Source: Nitrososphaerales archaeon TH5896
GTDB lineage: Archaea; Thermoproteota; Nitrososphaeria; Nitrososphaerales; Nitrososphaeraceae
Reading direction: 5' to 3'
Length of the DNA: 5,074 bases
Assembly (NCBI GenBank): GCA_014523625.1
Contig: JAATVP010000224.1
Location: 1-5,074, forward strand
The first letter of the stretch is position 1. Each line of letters starts with the position of its first letter. The notes beneath the pieces are model-generated. The model was not told the DNA's origin and made no database searches. It saw only the letters and a program-made list of their open reading frames with translations. Shown here one piece after another: positions 1 through 5,015 of this stretch. The translations under genes were made by a program, and so were the position numbers.

Positions 1-1255
1 ACCCGGAATAATCCTTGTCTGGGGTATACTTCACGGTGTCGGCTGACACGGATGATAATTGGCCATGTTTAGGAAGATCGACTATGTTGAAGGTCAGTAC
101 AGAGCTTTCTGGATCTGATCCAGATAGCGTGATTGGGATAGAAACATTCATGTCGGTTGAAACACTTTTTGTGTTTGCAACTGGAGGGTTATTGGGGGGT
201 AACGGTGGGGTGAACCCTTTTACAGATAATTCAGTAATACCGGCCCAATTATTCTTATCGTTACCAAAGACAGTAATCCTTACAAATTTAGCATCTGCAT
301 TTGAAAAAGCGTAATTTTGAGGTCGAATGGATTTGCCATCACTTGTTCCTTCGTAAACCTGTTCAAAGTTCATCCCATCTTTAGAGACTGATATTTCAAA
401 CACGTACTGGCTACTTTCTCCATTGTACCAAGCGATATTTACGCCACAGATAGTTTTCAATGTACCTAGATCTGCTTGTATAAACGAGCCTACTCCCAAA
501 CTCGACCAAGTCGTTGTAAAATCTATATCAGCTGCATTTTCTGGAATATCTCCAGATTGGCTAGGAGTGGCCGAGAACTTGGCTATTGGAAGCGCTTCAC
601 AAATATTGTACTCTTGTCCTGCTTTCCTTACATCTCTTCCGTTTACACTTATTTCTTTAATGGCTGCAGTTTCATCTTCACTATTTCCATAAACTGTAAG
701 TCGGATATGCTTAGCCATGGTATCTGGAATTGGGTATAATTCTGGGAGGCCTGAATTTCCACTACTTGTAGCTCTTAACGTATCATTAAATTTGGAACCA
801 TTTTCGGATACTGAAATTACAAAGTTGTACGACCTCTCATCACCTTCGTCCCAAAGGATCTCGATATCACAAATCGACCTAATTGTTCCAATGTCAAAGT
901 CCAAGTACGCACCTACTCTATCCTCGGACCATTCTGTATCCTCATTATTATCAAATGCTGACTGAGCATTTATTTCTTCATCGTCATTATTGTCGATACT
1001 GCTGCTTGACACGTTTTTGATATCGATCGGTTCATTGCATTCTGCTTTTGGATTGAATTTATTGTCATGTGTTATTGAGGTATCGTCGTCTTGAGAAGAT
1101 ATTAGTGGAGCACCGGCGAGATCGGATACTGATATCATTGATAGTAATATCATTGATATTGCAAAAGTAACACTTACATTTCTAGTGTTGTTACTATTCT
1201 TCACATTTGATAGTTTGATTTCTAATAGTGATAACAACCCGTTAATAGATCTCAT
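1..1255 (-). CDS. Secreted discoidin (F5/8 type C)-domain surface protein, C-terminus beyond window edge
   Basis: The minus strand is open from an ATG at 1255 to base 1 (418 codons plus one base), so the stop lies outside the window. Residues 1-26 are a polar, weakly basic N-tail. Residues 27-49 are hydrophobic (VSVTFAISMILLSMISVS...) and end in AGA, consistent with a long-n-region signal peptide or an anchor. An acidic Asp/Asn/Ser-rich linker follows. Two similar beta-sandwich modules come next, about residues 72-206 and 218-347. Each has the F5/8C/discoidin pattern: an A-x-D-x-x-x-x-T-x-W start (ending W109, W250), a D-(F/L)-G-T-(I/L) strand, an ISVS strand, and a late IR(L/I)TV(Y/F)GN strand. 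A Pro-rich linker (FTPPLPPNNPP) leads into a cadherin/Ig-like repeat from about 357, with GSDPE and YTPDKDYSG motifs typical of tandem adhesin repeats. Such modules usually bind glycans or surfaces outside the cell; the ligand is unknown. This start is chosen because a TATA box lies 29 bp upstream. Family call is confident; specific function is not. Confidence 0.85.
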   Translation of the reverse strand, partial: MRSINGLLSLLEIKLSNVKNSNNTRNVSVTFAISMILLSMISVSDLAGAPLISSQDDDTSITHDNKFNPKAECNEPIDIKNVSSSSIDNNDDEEINAQSAFDNNEDTEWSEDRVGAYLDFDIGTIRSICDIEILWDEGDERSYNFVISVSENGSKFNDTLRATSSGNSGLPELYPIPDTMAKHIRLTVYGNSEDETAAIKEISVNGRDVRKAGQEYNICEALPIAKFSATPSQSGDIPENAADIDFTTTWSSLGVGSFIQADLGTLKTICGVNIAWYNGESSQYVFEISVSKDGMNFEQVYEGTSDGKSIRPQNYAFSNADAKFVRITVFGNDKNNWAGITELSVKGFTPPLPPNNPPVANTKSVSTDMNVSIPITLSGSDPESSVLTFNIVDLPKHGQLSSVSADTVKYTPDKDYSG

Positions 1256-1269
1256 CCACAAACTGCTGG

Positions 1270-1316
1270 AACATTAAGTATTTATAAAGAACTGAAACAT
1301 ATACTAAACATTAAGT
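1270..1316. repeat. 10-bp direct repeat flanking a TATA box, with an overlapping dyad
   Basis: AACATTAAGT occurs at 1270-1279 and again at 1307-1316, 37 bp apart, bracketing the palindromic TATA core at 1281-1288. The distal copy sits inside a dyad, ACTAA-N8-TTAGT at 1303-1320. As seen from the leftward discoidin gene, one copy lies between TATA and start codon and the other lies just upstream of the TATA. This arrangement would suit a regulator, but AT-rich 10-mers recur by chance fairly easily. Confidence 0.4.
1279..1289 (-). promoter_or_regulatory. TATA box of the discoidin-domain gene
   Basis: On the minus strand the sequence reads CTTTATAAATA, with the core TTTATAAA at 1281-1288 centred about 29 bp from the ATG at 1255. 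Archaeal TATA boxes are centred about 26-27 bp upstream of the transcription start, so the transcript should begin within a few bases of the start codon. No Shine-Dalgarno-like sequence is visible. The core is palindromic, but only the minus strand has a start codon at the right distance. Confidence 0.7.
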
Positions 1317-1390
1317 TAGTGTGAATCTAAGATAAGTATGCAATTATTTTATCTAATATAACTGTCTGGAATAATAAATGAGTATTCTTC

Positions 1391-1402
1391 TAGAAATTTC
1401 TA
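1391..1402. repeat. Perfect 12-bp palindrome TAGAAATTTCTA
   Basis: TAGAAATTTCTA equals its own reverse complement. It lies in the middle of the divergent intergenic region, about 100 bp from the discoidin TATA and about 140 bp from the zinc-protein TATA. It could be a protein-binding site. Its distance from both promoters and its AT-richness make a chance origin possible. Confidence 0.35.
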
Positions 1403-1515
1403 ATTGAGAATTAAGTCACTGCTCTAAGGGATAGCTGCCCATCTTGTACTACGAAACTATTTTTGGGGGGGGACATTCTGAAATTATTTCCCAGCGGCTA
1501 ATGACAGTAATCAAT

Positions 1516-1537
1516 GCTTGATCAAGGCTTGATCAAA
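1516..1537. promoter_or_regulatory. Tandem GATC-centred palindromes, candidate operator
   Basis: GCTTGATCAA occurs at 1516-1525 and again at 1527-1536, an 11-bp period close to one helical turn. Each copy contains the perfect palindrome TTGATCAA (1518-1525 and 1529-1536), and the first extends to CTTGATCAAG (1517-1526). The second copy ends two bases before the TATA box of the gene at 1571, over the position of the TFB-recognition element. A protein bound here could block or help TBP/TFB. The regulator is unknown. Confidence 0.5.
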
Positions 1538-1538
1538 G

Positions 1539-1545
1539 TTTTATA
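1539..1545 (+). promoter_or_regulatory. TATA box of the small zinc-protein gene
   Basis: TTTTATA is centred 29 bp before the ATG at 1571 and is preceded by an A-rich stretch (CAAAG) at the TFB-recognition position. The spacing implies a leaderless or near-leaderless transcript. An in-frame TAA at 1562-1564 excludes an upstream start. Confidence 0.7.
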
Positions 1546-1570
1546 CCACCCTTCTTCATTTTAAACTAGT

Positions 1571-1780
1571 ATGGGTAAAGTGGATAAAGGAGTTGCGTGT
1601 AGTGTACAAGGATGTGATCAGATCGCCCTTAGATCCATGAGTGGAAGCAAAGCTGCAATGGCCATTGATCTAATGGTCGATTCTTCTAGCAAACGGATTT
1701 TCCTTTGTAGACAGCATTATAAAGATTGGAAAAAAGCTACCAAAGAAGATCGAGAAAATGAACGAGCGAGATGGGACTGA
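1571..1780 (+). CDS. Small putative zinc-binding protein, 69 aa, function unknown
   Basis: The protein has 69 residues. C10 and C15 form a C-x4-C pair (CSVQGC) and C46 with H49 a C-x2-H pair (CRQH), separated by 30 residues that look like a short beta/loop region. Four ligands in this layout suggest one structural zinc site. The C-terminal 20 residues (YKDWKKATKEDRENERARW) are highly charged and probably helical, as in small nucleic-acid-binding or adaptor proteins. I recall similar small proteins of unknown function in other thaumarchaea, but this was not checked. No signal peptide or membrane segment is seen. The gene has its own TATA box with tandem palindromes beside it, and thrS lies 134 bp downstream in the same direction with a possible weak promoter of its own. 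Co-transcription with thrS cannot be excluded. The gene call is strong because motif, promoter and start codon agree; a DNA- or RNA-binding role is inference. Confidence 0.8.
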   Translation: MGKVDKGVACSVQGCDQIALRSMSGSKAAMAIDLMVDSSSKRIFLCRQHYKDWKKATKEDRENERARWD

Positions 1781-1878
1781 TGCGTATTTTAGATCCAAAA
1801 ATGCGGAAAAGCAGCTCTTAAGCAGTTCATTTCTTGACTCTCATGCCCCAATGGTAACTGCTCGATGGTTCAAAACCC

Positions 1879-1884
1879 TTTAAT
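1879..1884 (+). promoter_or_regulatory. Weak candidate TATA element of thrS
   Basis: TTTAAT is centred about 33 bp before the thrS ATG, which would give a leader of about 6 nt. It matches the archaeal TATA consensus less well than the other promoters in the window. thrS might instead be partly transcribed by readthrough from the small gene upstream. Confidence 0.35.
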
Positions 1885-1914
1885 CATCCAAGTATTCCTA
1901 CTAAATTCCATAGA

Positions 1915-3849
1915 ATGCGAGTGCTTCAACTTCATGCCGAATTCTTCGAGTATGAGCCGGTAGCAAGAGAGATCCAAGAAAAGTACGCTGATCGGGATGT
2001 ATCGAGAGAGCAGGTTAGACTTCAAGATCTTGTTGTTATACTGGTAGCAGTAGAAGAGGGCGATGAATTGGCCGTCGTCAAATTTGCAGCTCAGGATATC
2101 AAGCAGTATATGCAAAGGATCAAGAACAATAAGCTTCTAATTTACCCCTACTCTCATCTAAGCTCGAATCTTGCATCGCCACAACAAGCCTTAGAGATTA
2201 TAAACTTGATGAAAGAAGAAACTATGAAAGAAGATTTAGTAGTCAGGAGGGCACCTTTTGGGTGGACAAAGTCATTTTCAGTAAAGGTTAAGGCTCATCC
2301 TCTAGCCGAAAATTTTAGGATCTATGATAAAAGCACTATTAGTAAATATTCTGATAAAGAAGATATTCCACTTTCAAACACAGAACTCAGTACTGGAGGT
2401 GCTGGTGTCTCCAGTGCTCTTAGTGCAGAGGATTCACTGCAATCGCAATGGTTTGTGATGAAACCAGACGGAAACATGATACCTTTAAACGAATACAAAT
2501 ATTCGAACAAGCAATTCAATCTAAAAAGTCTGATAACATATGAGATCGAGAAGAGAAGAGCCGTCGATGAAATTCCACCTCACGTTAAATTGATGCGGAA
2601 ATTAGGTATAGCCGATTATGAACCAGCTTCCGATTCGGGAAATATGCGGTTTTATCCCAAGGGTCGCTTGATCAAGTCACTTATAGAACAATACGTTACC
2701 AAAATGGTTATTGACTACGGCGGAATAGAAATAGAAACGCCCATAATGTATGATTCGAAACATCCATCACTTGAGAGTTACTTTAATCGATTTCCTGCTA
2801 GACAATACAACATCGCTTCTGACCATGGGAAACATTATTTCCTTAGATTTGCAGCCTGTTTTGGCCAATTTCTGATGGCAAAAGATTTATTGATTTCTTA
2901 CAAGAATCTACCCCTTCGACTTTATGAACTTACTAGATATAGTTTCCGAAGGGAGAAGACCGGAGAGATTGTAGGGCTGAAAAGATTGAGAGCATTCAGC
3001 ATGCCTGATTGTCATGCCTTTTGCAGAGATATGGAGGAAGCTAAGTCGGAGATTCTGAAAAGATTTGACTTATCTACCACAGTGTTGAATGATTTGGGGA
3101 TTTCAACCTCTAACGACATCGAGATGGCAATACGGTTTACCGAGGCTTGCCTTCATGATAATAAGGACATGATTATCGAATTAGCCAGAAGATTTAATCG
3201 TCCTGTTTTAGTAGAAGTTTGGAAAGAGCGATTCTTTTATTTTATCCTAAAATGGGAGTTTAACTTTATAGATAATCAAGGAAAGGCTTCCGCACTTTCC
3301 ACAGACCAGATCGATATTGAAAATAGTAAACGGTATAACATAACATTTGTCGACGAAGATGGAACTAGAAAATATCCAGTAATCTTGCACAATTCACCAA
3401 GTGGAGCGATTGAACGAGTTATCTTTGCACTGTTAGAAAAGGCTGCAAAAAGTTCAAAAACTGGCCTTAAGCCTACGTTGCCACTATGGCTTTCGCCAAC
3501 CCAAATACGTTTGATTCCTGTAACCTCAAGCCATACCGCCTATTGTAAGGAAATAGCTAACGGACTTTCTAACAAGCGCATAAGGGTGGATCTGGATGAT
3601 CGGGATGAATCAGTAGGAAAAAAAATTCGAGATGCAGAAATGGAATGGATTAATTACATCATTGTTATAGGTGATACTGAAGTAGAAGAAGCAAGATTTC
3701 AAATCCGCAATCGTTTGAATCCAAGTGAAAGAATGACCATGACATTGGAGGGCTTGGTCGAAGAGATATCAAATCAAACTGCAGATAAGCCGTACCTACC
3801 GTTGAACCTACCGATGTTACTATCGAAGCGACCTCAATTCGCCAGCTAG
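1915..3849 (+). CDS. thrS: Threonyl-tRNA synthetase, archaeal type with N-terminal editing domain
   Basis: This class II synthetase charges tRNA-Thr with threonine in the cytoplasm and removes mischarged serine. It has 644 residues, a normal length. Residues 1-135 are the archaeal editing domain, related to D-aminoacyl-tRNA deacylase: MRVLQLHAEFFEYEP start, YPYSHLSS (H81), APFGWTKSF (K119) and HPLAE (E132). Residues about 140-177 form a Ser-rich linker, followed by a WFVMKPDG strand. The catalytic core spans about 215-515, with motif 1 around ETPIMYDSKHP (274-284), motif 2 FRREKTGE with R345 and E347, and motif 3 GAIER with R501. The three zinc ligands that recognise threonine are C315, H367 and H492; their spacings to each other and to R501 match E. 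coli C334, H385, H511 and R520 closely. Residues 522-620 are the anticodon-binding domain. The ATG at 1915 gives the N-terminus expected of archaeal ThrRS. No Shine-Dalgarno is visible. The gene stands alone. Confidence 0.97.
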   Translation: MRVLQLHAEFFEYEPVAREIQEKYADRDVSREQVRLQDLVVILVAVEEGDELAVVKFAAQDIKQYMQRIKNNKLLIYPYSHLSSNLASPQQALEIINLMKEETMKEDLVVRRAPFGWTKSFSVKVKAHPLAENFRIYDKSTISKYSDKEDIPLSNTELSTGGAGVSSALSAEDSLQSQWFVMKPDGNMIPLNEYKYSNKQFNLKSLITYEIEKRRAVDEIPPHVKLMRKLGIADYEPASDSGNMRFYPKGRLIKSLIEQYVTKMVIDYGGIEIETPIMYDSKHPSLESYFNRFPARQYNIASDHGKHYFLRFAACFGQFLMAKDLLISYKNLPLRLYELTRYSFRREKTGEIVGLKRLRAFSMPDCHAFCRDMEEAKSEILKRFDLSTTVLNDLGISTSNDIEMAIRFTEACLHDNKDMIIELARRFNRPVLVEVWKERFFYFILKWEFNFIDNQGKASALSTDQIDIENSKRYNITFVDEDGTRKYPVILHNSPSGAIERVIFALLEKAAKSSKTGLKPTLPLWLSPTQIRLIPVTSSHTAYCKEIANGLSNKRIRVDLDDRDESVGKKIRDAEMEWINYIIVIGDTEVEEARFQIRNRLNPSERMTMTLEGLVEEISNQTADKPYLPLNLPMLLSKRPQFAS

Positions 3850-3891
3850 CCCATCATTACATAGGTTCCTATTTATGGCAAAGTTTTGTAT
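3850..3891. other. 42-bp convergent intergenic gap between thrS and the ureohydrolase gene
   Basis: The two genes run tail to tail with only 42 bp between stop codons. There is no strong hairpin or long T-tract. A short ATAGG-TT-CCTAT dyad (3861-3872) and a small T-rich stretch (GTTTTGTAT, about 3884-3891) are the only candidate 3'-end signals. The two transcripts probably overlap at their 3' ends. Confidence 0.5.
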
Positions 3892-4851
3892 CTATAAATG
3901 GGCCCTTTGCAAATTTGCCAATATCCTATAAAGGGTTTGGACAGCTAACGCACCTTCCCTATAATCACCATTTCTGACCGCTACTTCCACCATATCCATA
4001 CCGATGAGCAAGGCAGAAGAGCTTACACTCTTAATTATTTTAGTAATCTGAAAAGGGTCCAAGCCGAAGGGTTCAGGACATCCGGTGCATGGAACATATG
4101 GCAAATCGTAAACATCAATATCAAATGAAATATAGATAGCTCTATTGCAGGTAACTTCTTTTAGGTATAGCAACAATTTTTCAATGTCGTCATGTATGGC
4201 CCATGCATCGAATGTATTGACTCCTTTATTTAGGGCAAATTGATTCTCCTCTCTATCACATTGTCTTATCCCAATTTGAACTAGATCGTGACCCGGAATA
4301 TGTCCGTCGTTAATTAGGTGGTAAAATGGAGTTGTATGACACATGACCATACCGCCGTATTCAGGCTTCAAATCTCTATGTGCATCGAAATGAAGAATCA
4401 AGGGTTTTGCATCAGCTAACGCCTTAACTTGGTAATATGAGATGGTGTGTTCACCTCCCAGCAAAATTGGAATTTTATCACTCGATTTTATCTGACCTGC
4501 AGTCGTGCTAATGTTTGACCCAACAGATGAAATGATGGAGCTCAGACTGCAGTTCGAATCAAGTTGAGGTATCTTCATATCCCCCAAATCATAAATATTT
4601 ACTTCGTCAGCCAAATCGATATTTTCTTCAAACAGGTACGTTTCAATTTGTTTTGCAGAAGTCAATCTGATCGAATTGGGTCCTTCCCTCGTTCCCTTCC
4701 CAAAAGAAGTTGTGAGGTCCAAAGGAACCCCAAAGACTATCACGTTTGAGTCAATAAGCGAAATTTTCCTGGGAAAATCAGCAAATGATACTCCAACATC
4801 TCCTAATTCGGGTATAATAAAATAAGATTGGACCTCCTCCAGGATAGACAT
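3892..4851 (-). CDS. Ureohydrolase (agmatinase/arginase family)
   Basis: The protein has 319 residues, usual for the family, which hydrolyses guanidino groups to urea plus an amine using two Mn ions (Ni in some members). The family order is complete: GVPLDLTTSFGKGTREGP (41-58), GGEHT (132-136), HFDAHRDL (154-161), a CHTTPF His (H172), and SFDIDVYDLPYVPCTGCPEP (242-261). All six expected metal ligands are present: H135, D156, H158, D160, D244 and D246. E289 is a good candidate for the conserved late glutamate. Agmatinase (agmatine to putrescine plus urea) is the best guess, because archaea make polyamines through agmatine. Arginase, guanidinobutyrase or guanidine hydrolase cannot be excluded, so no symbol is given. 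Oddities are L250, C255, C258 and F262 where relatives usually have P, G, T and G. The ATG at 4851 is chosen because a TATA box lies 27-28 bp upstream. Any urea released could feed urease, but no urease gene is visible here. Confidence 0.9.
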   Translation of the reverse strand: MSILEEVQSYFIIPELGDVGVSFADFPRKISLIDSNVIVFGVPLDLTTSFGKGTREGPNSIRLTSAKQIETYLFEENIDLADEVNIYDLGDMKIPQLDSNCSLSSIISSVGSNISTTAGQIKSSDKIPILLGGEHTISYYQVKALADAKPLILHFDAHRDLKPEYGGMVMCHTTPFYHLINDGHIPGHDLVQIGIRQCDREENQFALNKGVNTFDAWAIHDDIEKLLLYLKEVTCNRAIYISFDIDVYDLPYVPCTGCPEPFGLDPFQITKIIKSVSSSALLIGMDMVEVAVRNGDYREGALAVQTLYRILANLQRAHL

Positions 4852-4875
4852 TGGATATATCGAACCAAATTATGG

Positions 4876-4881
4876 TATAAA
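4876..4881 (-). promoter_or_regulatory. TATA box of the ureohydrolase gene
   Basis: On the minus strand this reads TTTATA within ACATTTATACC, centred 27-28 bp from the ATG at 4851. It implies a leaderless or near-leaderless transcript. Confidence 0.65.
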
Positions 4882-4926
4882 TGTTGATGTAAAGTTGACT
4901 ATTTTTTCTTGATTGAAACCAATCTA

Positions 4927-4942
4927 ATGCAATTATATGCAT
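4927..4942. repeat. Dyad ATGCA-N6-TGCAT in the divergent promoter region
   Basis: ATGCA (4927-4931) and TGCAT (4938-4942) form a perfect 5-bp-arm inverted repeat around ATTATA. A related half, ATGCATTATA, recurs at 4980-4989 and runs into the TATA box of the rightward gene. This may be a two-copy regulator site, or the dyad may hold a second TATA-like element (AATTATA). Confidence 0.35.
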
Positions 4943-4953
4943 AGCTAGTCTGA

Positions 4954-4975
4954 TTTGAAGGTCAATAATTTCAAA
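4954..4975. promoter_or_regulatory. Dyad TTTGAA-N10-TTCAAA, candidate operator
   Basis: A perfect 6-bp-arm inverted repeat has half-site centres 16 bp apart. It ends 9 bases upstream of the TATA box of the gene at 5016, where an activator or repressor dimer could bind. There is no independent support. Confidence 0.35.
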
Positions 4976-4984
4976 CACAATGCA

Positions 4985-4991
4985 TTATAAA
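4985..4991 (+). promoter_or_regulatory. TATA box of the gene starting at 5016
   Basis: TTATAAA is centred 28 bp before the ATG at 5016, the same spacing as the other promoters here. This is the main reason for accepting the truncated gene at the right edge. Confidence 0.65.
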
Positions 4992-5015
4992 TGGGAGTCT
5001 GCCTACAGCCTCCAA

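Larger units (their letters stand above)
1256..1570. other. Divergent intergenic region of 315 bp
   Basis: No credible ORF and no tRNA-like or rRNA-like sequence is seen here. The region holds the promoter of the leftward discoidin gene (TATA at 1281-1288) and that of the rightward small zinc protein (TATA at 1539-1545). It also holds a 10-bp direct repeat around the first TATA, a perfect 12-bp palindrome at 1391-1402, a run of eight G at 1465-1472, and tandem GATC-centred palindromes at 1516-1537. About 1403-1500 has no feature that I can explain. Confidence 0.7.

Noticed and set aside
15..965. Several plus-strand ORFs opposite the discoidin gene
   Set aside because: They are short and overlap each other, with no family-like sequence. 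The minus strand carries a continuous, recognisable multidomain protein with a promoter.
1387..1400. Heat-shock-element-like TTC-GAA-TTC spacing around the 12-bp palindrome
   Set aside because: That element belongs to eukaryotic heat-shock factors, which archaea lack; the resemblance comes from the AT-rich palindrome.
1256..1570. Possible tRNA or structured RNA gene in the divergent gap
   Set aside because: No T-arm consensus, no cloverleaf-like pairing and no GC-rich island apart from the G-run was found.
1758..1883. 41-codon ORF on the plus strand overlapping the end of the zinc-protein gene in another frame (starts MNERDGTDAYF, ends RWFKTL)
   Set aside because: It has no TATA at leaderless spacing, no ribosome binding site and no recognisable motif, and its length is within chance expectation. 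Conservation in relatives would be needed to accept it.
2667..2676. A third copy of CTTGATCAAG inside thrS
   Set aside because: It falls in well-conserved coding sequence (a Leu-Ile-Lys stretch) far from any promoter, so it is best explained as chance.
3861..3872. ATAGG-TT-CCTAT as an intrinsic terminator hairpin
   Set aside because: The loop would be only two bases, the stem is short, and archaeal termination depends mainly on T-tracts, which are weak here.
4778..4978. 66-codon minus-strand ORF across the start of the ureohydrolase gene
   Set aside because: It overlaps both the TATA box and the 5' end of a clear gene, and its composition looks like translated promoter DNA.
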